DNA of 64,000 bases from SZUA-430 sp965227535 (GTDB taxonomy: Bacteria > Pseudomonadota > Alphaproteobacteria > Micropepsales > Micropepsaceae). The stretch spans positions 3,224,001-3,288,000 of the forward strand of contig OZ245761.1 in NCBI GenBank assembly GCA_965227535.1, written 5' to 3'. The notes under the pieces were generated by a model. The model searched no databases. It saw only the letters and a list, made by a program, of their open reading frames with translations, and was not told the DNA's origin. Shown here piece by piece: positions 7,986 through 16,142 of this stretch. Within the stretch, counting starts at the first letter, position 1; every line of letters begins with the position of its first letter. Made by a program: the position numbers and the translations under genes.

Positions 7986-10550
7986 TCAGACAACCACATT
8001 CGCGATCCGGTTCGGCACGATAATGACCTTTTTGACCGGTTTCCCGTCAATGGCCTTCACCACCGATTCCATGGCCAGCACCGCGGCCTCGACCGCCTTG
8101 GGGTCTAAATCCTTCGCGACGTCGATCTCGTCGCGCCGTTTACCGTTCACCTGAATCGCAATTGTAACAGTGTCCTGGCGCGTGAGTGCAGGGTCGGCTT
8201 TCGGCCAAGGCGTGTGGACGACCAAGGTTTCGCCGCCCAATACCTGCCAGCACTCCTCCGCCAAGTGAGGCACCATCGGGTTCATCAGCACGGTGAGCGT
8301 CTCTAACGCCTCGCGCATCGCCCACTGATCCGCCTCGCTCGCCGGTTTGAAATCGCTCAGCGCATTGACGAACTCGTACATGCGCGCCACCGCCTTGTTG
8401 AACCGGAACCGGTCCAAGTCCTCGGTCACCGCCGCGATCGTCCGATGCGTCACTTGCCGGATGGCCAGCGCCTCATGCCCAAACCCATCCGGCGCGACAG
8501 ACCCAAAGCCCGGCAAGTGCGGCGCGCTCTCGCTCACCATACGCCACACGCGCTGCACGTACCGCCACGAGCCTTCGATCCCCGACTCGCTCCACTCGGA
8601 GTCGCGCTCGGGCGGGGAGTCCGACATCATGAACCACCGCGCCGCGTCGACGCCGTACGTGTCCGCAACCGATTCCGGCGGCACCACGTTCTTCTTCGAC
8701 TTCGACATCTTCTCGACGGCGCCGATCGTCACCGGCTGATTGGTCCCGCGCTTGATGGCGGTGTCGTCACGCTTCTCGATCTCTTCCGGGAACAGCCACT
8801 TGCCGTCCTGATCCTTATAGGTCTCGTGCGTGATCATGCCCTGCGTGAACAAACCGGCGAACGGCTCGCTCACGCCCGTATAGCCAGCCTTGCGCATCGC
8901 CCGCGTAAAGAACCGCGCGTACAGCAAATGCAAAATCGCATGCTCGATCCCGCCGATATACTGATCGACCGGCATCCAGTAATCGACGGCCTCCTTGTTC
9001 GTCGGCCCCGGCGCCTGCGCATCGCAAAAGCGCGCGAAATACCAAGACGAGTCGACGAACGTATCCATCGTATCCGTCTCGCGCCGCGCAGGCTTCCCGC
9101 ACGACGGACAGTCGACATTCTTCCACGTCGGATGACGGTCCAGCGGATTGCCCGGCTGATCGAACGTCGCATCGTCCGGCAACGTCACCGGCAAGTCCTC
9201 ATCGCGCACCGGCACCACGCCGCAATGATCGCAATGGATCATCGGAATGGGACAGCCCCAATAGCGCTGCCGGCTGATCCCCCAATCGCGCAAGCGATAG
9301 GTGATCGTGCCTGTGCCCGCGCCCATCGCTTCCAGCTTCTTGATCACGGCCCGCTTCGCGTCGTCGACGTTCATGCCGTCCATGAAACCGGAATTGGCCA
9401 GCAACCCGTCGCCGACATAAGCCTCGGTCCCGACCGCAAACGCCTTCGGATCCTCGCCCTTCGGCACGACAACCGGAATGACCGGCAGCCCATACTTGCG
9501 CGCAAAATCCAAGTCGCGCTGGTCATGCGCCGGACAGCCGAAAATCGCGCCCAGCCCATATTCCATCAGCACAAAGTTCGCGACGTAGACCGGCACCGTC
9601 GCGCCCGCGATGAACGGATGCTTCGCCTTCAAGCCGGTGTCGAAACCCATCTTCTCGGCGGTTTCGATCGCGGCCTCGGTGGTGCCCTGCCGCTTGCACT
9701 CGGCGATAAAGCTGACCAACGACGTGTCCGTCTTCGCCATCTCCTGCGCAATCGGATGATCGACCGCGATCGCGCAAAAGCTCGCGCCGAACAACGTGTC
9801 CGGCCGCGTCGTGAACACCTCCAGCGACCCATATTTCGGATCGCTCAATTCAAACGTAACGCGCGCGCCTTCCGACTTGCCGATCCAATTGCGCTGCATC
9901 AAGCGCACCTTGTCGGGCCAGCGATCCAAATCGCCTAAGGCGGCCAGCAACTCCTCCGCCATATCGGAAATCTTGAAGAACCACTGCGTCAGCTTGCGCT
10001 GCTCGACCAGCGCGCCGGAACGCCAGCCGCGCCCGTCGATCACCTGCTCGTTCGCCAGCACCGTATGATCGACCGGATCCCAGTTGACGTTGGCTTCCTT
10101 GCGCGCAACGAAGCCCAACCGCTCGAAGTCCAAGAACATCTTCTGCTGATGCTTGTAGTAGGTCGGATCGCAGGTCGCGAACTCGCGGCTCCAATCGATC
10201 GACAACCCCAAGATCTTCAGCTGCTCCTTCATCGCAGCGATATTGGCGTAGGTCCATTTGCCTGGATGGGTCTTCTGCTCCATGGCGGCGTTCTCGGCCG
10301 GCATGCCGAACGCGTCCCAGCCCATCGGATGCAGCACGTTGAACCCCATCGCGCGCTTGAACCGCGCCACGACGTCGCCCATCACGTAATTGCGGCCATG
10401 CCCGATGTGAATCTTCCCCGACGGATAGGGAAACATCTCCAGCACGTAGTACTTGGGCTTCGTCCGATCGATCTTCGCGCGAAAAACCTGGGCATCGGCC
10501 CAAGCCGCCTGCCACTTCGGTTCGACCTCGCGTGCGTTATAGCGCGACAT
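7986..10550 (-). CDS. leuS: leucyl-tRNA synthetase
   Basis: A full-length class I synthetase of 854 residues. The HIGH signature is seen at about residues 44-53 (PSGKIHIGHG) and the KMSKS loop as EKMSKSKKN near residue 621. An editing domain lies between them, and a CP zinc-like segment with paired cysteines (CDHCGVVP and CPSCGKPARRE) is near residues 445-495. It charges tRNA-Leu. It heads the group leuS-lptE-holA; upstream lie a long inverted repeat and the DUF3576 gene. Confidence 0.97.
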   Translation of the reverse strand: MSRYNAREVEPKWQAAWADAQVFRAKIDRTKPKYYVLEMFPYPSGKIHIGHGRNYVMGDVVARFKRAMGFNVLHPMGWDAFGMPAENAAMEQKTHPGKWTYANIAAMKEQLKILGLSIDWSREFATCDPTYYKHQQKMFLDFERLGFVARKEANVNWDPVDHTVLANEQVIDGRGWRSGALVEQRKLTQWFFKISDMAEELLAALGDLDRWPDKVRLMQRNWIGKSEGARVTFELSDPKYGSLEVFTTRPDTLFGASFCAIAVDHPIAQEMAKTDTSLVSFIAECKRQGTTEAAIETAEKMGFDTGLKAKHPFIAGATVPVYVANFVLMEYGLGAIFGCPAHDQRDLDFARKYGLPVIPVVVPKGEDPKAFAVGTEAYVGDGLLANSGFMDGMNVDDAKRAVIKKLEAMGAGTGTITYRLRDWGISRQRYWGCPIPMIHCDHCGVVPVRDEDLPVTLPDDATFDQPGNPLDRHPTWKNVDCPSCGKPARRETDTMDTFVDSSWYFARFCDAQAPGPTNKEAVDYWMPVDQYIGGIEHAILHLLYARFFTRAMRKAGYTGVSEPFAGLFTQGMITHETYKDQDGKWLFPEEIEKRDDTAIKRGTNQPVTIGAVEKMSKSKKNVVPPESVADTYGVDAARWFMMSDSPPERDSEWSESGIEGSWRYVQRVWRMVSESAPHLPGFGSVAPDGFGHEALAIRQVTHRTIAAVTEDLDRFRFNKAVARMYEFVNALSDFKPASEADQWAMREALETLTVLMNPMVPHLAEECWQVLGGETLVVHTPWPKADPALTRQDTVTIAIQVNGKRRDEIDVAKDLDPKAVEAAVLAMESVVKAIDGKPVKKVIIVPNRIANVVV

Positions 10551-10576
10551 GATTCAAGTCCGTCTTTTTCTCATGG

Positions 10577-10716
10577 TGTCATGGTCCGCGAAGGCGGACC
10601 ACCCACGACTTTCTTCCGCAACGTCGCCTGGAAGCGACGCGCTCTGATGTCGCGTGTATTCGGGGCGCAACCTCCGCCGCCAAGTCGTGGGTGGTCCGCC
10701 TTCGCGGACCATGACA
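10577..10716. repeat. long inverted repeat, family C copy 1
   Basis: Two perfectly complementary 34-bp arms (10577-10610 and 10683-10716) flank a 72-base centre. Each arm also contains its own small hairpin, GGTCCGC and GCGGACC around a 4-base loop, so the element can fold as one long stem or as two hairpins. It fills most of the gap between the DUF3576 gene and leuS. A second, diverged copy is at 55081-55170 in the rpsP-rimM gap. I see no coding sequence in it. Confidence 0.85.
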
Positions 10717-10738
10717 CGCAGAGGAAGAGGCGAGACGG

Positions 10739-11269
10739 CTAGTCGCCGTCTTGCTTGAGGTCGCGGGCCTTGTTCAGGATGAGGTTCTCAAGCTTGGTGA
10801 CCGTTTCCGGATCGACCGTACCGTCGACCCAATCGCCGGTCGGCTTCTTGACCTCTTTGAACACCGAGACGCGAAGCGCGTCGGCCCGAAGTCGGGAATC
10901 GAGAATGTAGACGGCAATGCGCATACGCTCGTTGGGCGTCGGCGTATACCAACCAGTCTTGATCACGCCGCCGAACGGATCCGCAGTTTCCATGGGCGCG
11001 AAGGACAGCGTGTCCAGGCTTGCGCGCCACAGATGCCGGTTCACCGCAACGCCGGTGCGCTTATCGGCCGGCGCGCCGGGGCCGAACCAATCAAACACGC
11101 TGCCGCCGGGGGTCCCGGCCTGCGCTGTTTGCGTGGTCGCCGGCTGCGAAGCTTGGGTCGCCACCGGCTGGGGCGGCGCCTGGACGGTGGCCGGCGCGTC
11201 CTCCGCATCCGACGCGCAGGCAGCCAACATCAACGCGGCGCAGGCAAGGGAGAGAACCTTCGACATCAT
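10739..11269 (-). CDS. DUF3576-family lipoprotein
   Basis: A 176-residue protein with a lipoprotein signal peptide (MMSKVLSLACAALMLAAC, cysteine at about 18), a low-complexity Pro/Ala/Thr/Gln linker up to about residue 55, and a conserved C-terminal domain (NRHLWRASLDTLSFAPMETADPFGGVI). This matches DUF3576, a family of alphaproteobacterial lipoproteins commonly encoded next to leuS, as here. The function is unknown; the location suggests an envelope role alongside lptE. The start could be either of two adjacent ATGs (11269 or 11266). Confidence 0.85.
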   Translation of the reverse strand: MMSKVLSLACAALMLAACASDAEDAPATVQAPPQPVATQASQPATTQTAQAGTPGGSVFDWFGPGAPADKRTGVAVNRHLWRASLDTLSFAPMETADPFGGVIKTGWYTPTPNERMRIAVYILDSRLRADALRVSVFKEVKKPTGDWVDGTVDPETVTKLENLILNKARDLKQDGD

Positions 11270-11597
11270 GGTTTAACTCGCGACCGACAGGGCCCGGGCA
11301 AGGGCCGTAAGGGTGAAGCCAGCTTGGGGACAAGCGAAGGCGCGTTATACGCGAAGAGCGGTAACCTCGGCAATCGCCGCGGGCAAGTTTGCCGGCGCTG
11401 ACACGCACACGGCCTGGCCCCGTATGGTCAAAGCGCTTGTACTGGAGGTTGTGGGTGCCATGCAGATTGAGCGCAACACCAAGCATCCGAAGCGCTGTTG
11501 CACGCGCTAACCGCTTGACCCTATCCCGTGAAACACCGCATGACTCCCCGCGGGGGAATGTAAAGTCTGTTGTGAAATCTCGGTGAGAGGCCGGTTC
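11270..11597. other. intergenic stretch, no gene seen
   Basis: These 328 bases separate the divergent DUF3576 gene and the first porin. I see no convincing small gene or RNA. A TTGACC at 11515-11520 could be a -35 box for the porin, but no good -10 follows at 17 bases. A GC-rich palindrome (TCCCCGCGGGG) lies near 11544. The porin ribosome-binding site is at about 11586-11591 (gagagg). Confidence 0.5.
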
Positions 11598-12926
11598 ATG
11601 AAGTATGCATGGCGTTCCCTGACGGCCGTATCGCTTCTCGCGCTTGGCGCGGCCGCGGCCTCCGCTGAAGAAATCCGTTACAGCTGGGGCGGCAACGGCA
11701 CGCTCTCGGGCTTCTGGGTCGACCAGGATGAAGTCCCCGGCAACGAGCTCAACGACTACGGCTTCGCCGGCGAAGCCAAAGTGTGGGGCAAGGCCTCCAT
11801 TTTGAGCGACAGCGGCTGGGACTACGGCGTGCGCGGCCAGCTGCGCTTCCAGTCCAGCGAACACGAATTCTCGAACGACCACATCCGCGGCGCACCGGAT
11901 TTCGTCGACGAAGTCTATCTCTACGTCGACATGCTGTTTGGCGGCGTGGTGCTGGGCCTTGAAGACGGTGCGGCCGACCAAGCCGGCATCTATTCGCCGA
12001 CCGTGACCGACATCAACCGCATCGACGATCCGCGCGCCTACGTGCTGCAGGATCCGCTGTCGAACAGCTACACCGCCTTCACGCCGAACGGCGCGCACAT
12101 GCGCACCGACCTGAATGCGTCGGGCGATGCGTTCAAGATCATCTACAAATCGCCGCGTCTCATCGGCGTTCAGCTGTCGGCGTCCTACACGCCTGAACTG
12201 ACGCGCGGCCTCAACGATCTCTTCGACGACGACGAGGATTTCGATGAGCAGTCGAACATCTGGGAAGTCGGCGTGAACTATCAGGGCTCGCTGAGCTCGT
12301 TCGACATTGGCTTCTACGCAGGCTACGTCGCCGGCTACAACGAACGCGAAACCGTCGGCCACACGGTCGACGTCGTCGCCGCAGCCCTCAACGGCGGCGC
12401 GCCGACCACCTTCACGTCGCAGCCGTTTACACCCGACGATCTCGAAGAATACGGCACCGGCCTTCAGATCGCGTACGAAGGCTTCAAGGTCGGCGGCTCC
12501 TACCGCGTGACCAACATCGCCGGTGGCGCAGGCCTCGCCGATCAAGCGATTGGATCGCTCTCCGTCGGCTGCAGCACGATTTCGGGCTGCGTCCTTCCCG
12601 ACGCGCAAACGACCATCTGGGGCGCTGGCGTCACGTATGAAACCGGTCCCTGGAAATTCGGTGCTGGCTATATCGATCTCGAAGAGGAACTGCCCGTGTT
12701 CTTCGACGCCACGCCGCCGGGCGTCCTCAACGATCAAAATCGCTTCCTGACCCAAGACGGCCAAGGCTGGACCGGCGCGGTGACATACGAATTCGACGAG
12801 AACCTGCAAATCTCCGCCGGCTATCAGCACTACAATTTCGACGGCCCGGCGGGCGTCTGCACCGGCGCCGCGTGCGACACGCTCGACGCCGATTTGGCCT
12901 TCGTTCAAACGTCGATGTCGTTCTAA
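11598..12926 (+). CDS. outer-membrane porin (first of two)
   Basis: The ATG at 11598 is preceded seven bases upstream by GAGAGG and starts a clear signal peptide (MKYAWRSLTAVSLLALGAAA, cleavage near ASA-EE), giving 442 residues. The mature part is a run of amphipathic beta strands rich in Gly, Asp, Tyr and Phe, ending in a terminal aromatic (VQTSMSF), the usual outer-membrane insertion signal. It resembles Gram-negative trimeric porins. It is clearly related to the next gene: the FTPNGAHMRTDL and SGDAFKIIYKSP segments have counterparts there. Substrate preference cannot be told; many acidic residues suggest nothing decisive. Confidence 0.85.
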   Translation: MKYAWRSLTAVSLLALGAAAASAEEIRYSWGGNGTLSGFWVDQDEVPGNELNDYGFAGEAKVWGKASILSDSGWDYGVRGQLRFQSSEHEFSNDHIRGAPDFVDEVYLYVDMLFGGVVLGLEDGAADQAGIYSPTVTDINRIDDPRAYVLQDPLSNSYTAFTPNGAHMRTDLNASGDAFKIIYKSPRLIGVQLSASYTPELTRGLNDLFDDDEDFDEQSNIWEVGVNYQGSLSSFDIGFYAGYVAGYNERETVGHTVDVVAAALNGGAPTTFTSQPFTPDDLEEYGTGLQIAYEGFKVGGSYRVTNIAGGAGLADQAIGSLSVGCSTISGCVLPDAQTTIWGAGVTYETGPWKFGAGYIDLEEELPVFFDATPPGVLNDQNRFLTQDGQGWTGAVTYEFDENLQISAGYQHYNFDGPAGVCTGAACDTLDADLAFVQTSMSF

Positions 12927-12973
12927 AGACCGGAAACCGGTCTGTGACAAGGGCCGCACGCAAGGCCCGTTTA
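12927..12973 (+). terminator. weak terminator candidate after porin 1
   Basis: Directly after the stop, AGACCGG and CCGGTCT form a 7-bp hairpin with a 3-base loop (12927-12943). Then GGGCC and GGCCC pair around 8 bases (12951-12968), followed by GTTTA. The T-run is short, so this may only weaken read-through to the second porin. Confidence 0.35.
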
Positions 12974-13073
12974 CTGTCCGTGGAGCTACAGCGCGCGCGG
13001 ACAGACCACTATGCTACCAAATCGCGGCGGCTCTGATTCTGAAGGGGTCGCTGCCCATAGGTCGTGAGGGGTC

Positions 13074-14297
13074 ATGGTCCGTTTCGCAGGCGCAAGCCTT
13101 CTCGCCGCCGTCGCGTTGAGCGCCGGCCTCGCGCACGCTGATGACACGTTCGACCGCCTGCAGCTCCGCCTCAACGGTCACGCCAACGTCGTCGGCGCCT
13201 ACGTCGACCAAACGAACCAGGACGGCCTCGACGAAGGCGTCCTCGCCGTCGACACGGGTTTGTTCGGCTCGGCCATCCTGCCGCTCGATGGCGGCGGCGA
13301 AGTCGGCGGCCGCATCGCCCTCGACCTCGACTACGCCTCGAACTTCGACTCCTTCCTGAACGACGCGGGCAGCGCCGACGTCCTCGAAGAACTCTGGTTC
13401 TACTGGGAAGACAAATTCGGCCGCCTGCAATTCGGCCTGGTCGACGGCGCCGCCGACGTGCTGGGCTTCGGCGTCCCCGCGGTCTCCAGGAGCATTCGCG
13501 TCGACAACCCGGAAGTCTTCCTCCTCGGCTATCCGTGCGATCTCTTCTGCTCGTCCGATCCGCAGCAACCGGGCTCGCTCTTCAGCCCGAACGGCATGCA
13601 ACTCCGCTCCGACATCCACGGCTCGGACGACTATCTGAAGATCATGTACGTCACGCCGACCTTCGACGGCTTCCGCTTCGCTGTCTCCTTCGCGCCCGAC
13701 GGCACGCGCGACCCCGGCCAACTCTTCGGCGACGATGAGATCAACGAGCAAGCCAACGTCTGGGACTTCGGCGCCAGCTACGTCGGCACGCTGGGCGTGG
13801 TCGACGTCGGCGTCAGCGCCGGCTACGTGACCGGCGAAAACGTCAACAACACCAACCCCGGGTTCCTCGGCGATCTCGAAGAATGGGGCGGCGCGGTCAA
13901 ACTCGGCTACGCCGAATGGACGCTCGGTGCCGCCTACCGCAGCACGAATGTCGCTGGCGGCGGCCCGGTCGTCCCCGGCTTCATCGCCAACGTCTTCGAA
14001 GACGAAACAACCGACATCTGGAGCTTCGGCCTCACGTACGAACGCGGCCCCTGGATGCTCGGCGCGAACTACATCACGGCAGAAGAAGAACTCCCCTTTT
14101 TCACCGAAGACCAAGAAGGCTCCGGCCTGCAATTCGCCGCCGCCTACACCTTCAACGAAACGATCCGCCTCGGCGCAGGCTACCAGCACTTCGAATTCGA
14201 AGGCCCCTTCGACGTCTGCCTCACCGACACCGGCCAATTCGGCTGCGACACCCTCGACGGCAACATCGGCTACCTCGAAACGACCTTCAGCTTCTGA
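13074..14297 (+). CDS. outer-membrane porin (second of two)
   Basis: A 407-residue protein with a short signal peptide (MVRFAGASLLAAVALSAGLA, cleavage near AHA-DD), many alternating beta strands and a terminal phenylalanine (ETTFSF). It has the same segment order as the porin just upstream, including LFSPNGMQLRSDI and SDDYLKIMYVTP, so the two arose by duplication. A CDLFC cysteine pair near residue 155 is not in the first copy and may form a loop disulfide. It probably forms a diffusion channel. The last 11 bases overlap the 3' end of the ThiE-like gene on the opposite strand. Confidence 0.85.
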   Translation: MVRFAGASLLAAVALSAGLAHADDTFDRLQLRLNGHANVVGAYVDQTNQDGLDEGVLAVDTGLFGSAILPLDGGGEVGGRIALDLDYASNFDSFLNDAGSADVLEELWFYWEDKFGRLQFGLVDGAADVLGFGVPAVSRSIRVDNPEVFLLGYPCDLFCSSDPQQPGSLFSPNGMQLRSDIHGSDDYLKIMYVTPTFDGFRFAVSFAPDGTRDPGQLFGDDEINEQANVWDFGASYVGTLGVVDVGVSAGYVTGENVNNTNPGFLGDLEEWGGAVKLGYAEWTLGAAYRSTNVAGGGPVVPGFIANVFEDETTDIWSFGLTYERGPWMLGANYITAEEELPFFTEDQEGSGLQFAAAYTFNETIRLGAGYQHFEFEGPFDVCLTDTGQFGCDTLDGNIGYLETTFSF

Positions 14298-14892
14298 CCC
14301 AGCCGCCGATCAGGGCGACGCCGCAAAGCGGCAACGCGAATAATCGCTGCACCGATACGGCATCGACGCCACCCAGCGCATAGACGTGCCGCGCGCCATT
14401 CGCCAGCGATGCAAACCGCACGGCGCCAAGCCCGTGCGCGCCCGGATGACTCGCCGTCGCAAAGACAGGTCCAACGATTACGGCGTCGGCTTGAACGCGC
14501 ATCGCCGCCGTATCGTGCGCCGAGGCCGTGACAAGCCAGTGCGGGTGCCGCGACTTGATCGCCGCCGCACGCACGCCATGCCGCTGCGGTATATGCAAAC
14601 CGTCAGCGCGCACGCGCACGGCCAACGCCTCATCATCCGCGATCACCAACGTCACGCCCGCAGCGCGCGTCACGCCGCGCAACCGCCGCGCCAACATCTC
14701 GCGCGCTCGGGGGTCGCGATGGCGCACAATCACCGCAGCGCCACGCGGCAAAGCCGAAACGGCCTCCACCCAATCCACATCCCGCGCGTCGTCGGTCATC
14801 AGGATCAGCGGCGGCAACCCGCGCCCATGCCGCGCATTGAGCCGCGCCGCCGCCCGTGCAAGTTTCCCGCGCGCTTCACTGAGTGAACCCAT
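14287..14892 (-). CDS. ThiE/TenI-like thiamine phosphate synthase family protein
   Basis: About 201 residues. The fold signature includes a first strand LPPLILMTDDA (about residues 25-35), AVIVRHRDP, GLHIPQRHG, HWLVTASAHD and the phosphate-loop-like GPVFATASHPG, then YALGGVDA. These match the TIM-barrel ThiE/TenI family. ThiE joins the pyrimidine and thiazole halves of thiamine, but TenI-like members have other roles, and there are no thiamine genes nearby, so the activity is uncertain. The ATG at 14892 overlaps the YggS ATG on the other strand (CATG at 14890-14893), leaving no intergenic space. The 3' end overlaps the porin by 11 bases. Confidence 0.72.
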   Translation of the reverse strand: MGSLSEARGKLARAAARLNARHGRGLPPLILMTDDARDVDWVEAVSALPRGAAVIVRHRDPRAREMLARRLRGVTRAAGVTLVIADDEALAVRVRADGLHIPQRHGVRAAAIKSRHPHWLVTASAHDTAAMRVQADAVIVGPVFATASHPGAHGLGAVRFASLANGARHVYALGGVDAVSVQRLFALPLCGVALIGGWVRS

Positions 14893-15577
14893 GCCCGCGA
14901 CTATAGCCGAGACCATCGCCGCAAACCTCGCCGACGTGCGCGCGCGCATCGAAAAGGCCGCCAAGGCCGCGAACCGCAACCCCGCCGCCATCAAGCTCAT
15001 TGCGGTAACCAAGACCCACGACGAAGACGCCGTCCGCGCCGCCATCGCCGCGGGCCAAACGACATTCGGCGAAAACCGCGTCCAAGAAGCCAAGTCGAAA
15101 TACCCGCAGCTCAAAGCCGCGCACGCCGAGATCGACCTCCACCTCATCGGCCCGCTGCAATCGAACAAGGCGCGCGACGCCGTCGCCCTCGTCGACGCGA
15201 TTCACACCGTCGACCGCGACAGCATCGCCGAAGCGCTCGCATCCGAAATCAAGCGGGCAGGGCGCTCGCCCAAACTCTACGTGCAGGTGAACACCGGCGA
15301 AGAAGAACAAAAAGCCGGCGTCGCCCCGCAAGACGCCCTCGCCTTCATCGCCAAATGCCGCGAAACCTACGCGCTCACGATCACGGGCCTGATGTGCATC
15401 CCACCCGCCGACGAAGAACCGTCGCCGCACTTCGCACTCCTGGTCAAACTCGCACGCGACGCCGGCCTCAAAGAACTGAGCATGGGCATGAGCGGCGACT
15501 ACGAAACAGCGATCCGCTTAGGCGCGACACACATCCGCGTCGGCACCGCCATCTTCGGAGCCAGACCGCCGGCTTAA
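14891..15577 (+). CDS. YggS-family PLP homeostasis protein
   Basis: A 228-residue member of the YggS/PROSC family, which binds pyridoxal phosphate and balances its supply without a known reaction. The PLP lysine lies in KLIAVTKTHDE (about residues 35-45). GENRVQEAKSK, HLIGPLQSNKA, the VNTGEEEQKAG segment and the C-terminal MGMSGDYETAI and HIRVGTAIFG phosphate-binding motifs are all present. The ATG at 14891 fits the family's usual length and overlaps the opposite-strand ThiE-like start by two bases. No strong ribosome-binding site precedes it. A long hairpin repeat follows the stop. Confidence 0.92.
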   Translation: MPATIAETIAANLADVRARIEKAAKAANRNPAAIKLIAVTKTHDEDAVRAAIAAGQTTFGENRVQEAKSKYPQLKAAHAEIDLHLIGPLQSNKARDAVALVDAIHTVDRDSIAEALASEIKRAGRSPKLYVQVNTGEEEQKAGVAPQDALAFIAKCRETYALTITGLMCIPPADEEPSPHFALLVKLARDAGLKELSMGMSGDYETAIRLGATHIRVGTAIFGARPPA

Positions 15578-15581
15578 CTTC

Positions 15582-15674
15582 TGCTGGGAGCGCGGGCGTC
15601 CCGCCCGCACTTTCAGACTCTTCGCCAGAGCCGGCGTCGACGAATACTCAGCAAGAGCGCCCGCGCTCCCAGCA
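15582..15674. repeat. inverted repeat, family B copy 1
   Basis: The left arm (from 15582) and right arm (to 15674) pair through 17 perfect bases, tgctgggagcgcgggcg and its complement, around a 59-base centre. It sits exactly between two converging genes, ending one base before the stop codon of the minus-strand gene, so it could terminate both. The same core recurs at 60967-61083 and 61962-62012. Confidence 0.8.
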
Positions 15675-16076
15675 CTAGTCGATCAATGCCTGCGCCGATG
15701 CATAAGCGCGTTGCGCACGGTACGGGTCATCTTGCGCGGACTCGTCGGCGCCGCCGAAGAACGACAGCAGCGTCTTGTCCACACTGTCGCCGGTGATCTC
15801 TTCAAACGCCGCGGACCCGACCGCCCCCAAGAATCCGAAGAGCCCGCCGAACAAGGCCCCACCCGCGAGTTTCGCCGGCGTCTCGATCTCATCGCCCGTA
15901 ATCGCGCGATAGGCCGTGCCGATAATCGGCAAGTGCTGAAGCGGATTGATGATGTCGAGAAAATCGTCGAAGCCGAATCCGTCGCCGCTCTGCGCCGGCC
16001 GCGGGCGCGACTCGATCATGTCCAGGCTGGCGACGTTGTTGACGCTCTCGATCATGAGGTCACCCACGCAAACCAT
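15675..16076 (-). CDS. conserved hypothetical small protein with hydrophobic Gly-rich stretch
   Basis: Up to 133 residues; an internal ATG at 16055 would give 126. The middle reads INPLQHLPIIGTAYRAITGD and is followed by a glycine/alanine-rich hydrophobic stretch (about residues 70-92) that could insert in a membrane. I recognise the pattern from uncharacterised alphaproteobacterial proteins but know no function. It converges on yggS across a hairpin repeat and lies downstream of ribA on the same strand, 66 bases away. The tail is polar. Confidence 0.65.
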   Translation of the reverse strand: MVCVGDLMIESVNNVASLDMIESRPRPAQSGDGFGFDDFLDIINPLQHLPIIGTAYRAITGDEIETPAKLAGGALFGGLFGFLGAVGSAAFEEITGDSVDKTLLSFFGGADESAQDDPYRAQRAYASAQALID

Positions 16077-16142
16077 GCGCCACCCGGAAACCCAGGAAAC
16101 GGGCCGCTAGCACGCCGAGGCACCCGGCAAAACTTGCCGCCT

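Noticed and set aside
11091..12959. A 622-codon open frame on the minus strand opposite the first porin
   Set aside because: It is antisense to a porin with a signal peptide and beta-strand pattern, has no domain I recognise and is explained by GC-rich codon usage.
15582..15678. Small frames with AGVPPA-type peptides at the family B repeats
   Set aside because: The peptides are translations of the hairpin arms; no start or coding bias supports them.
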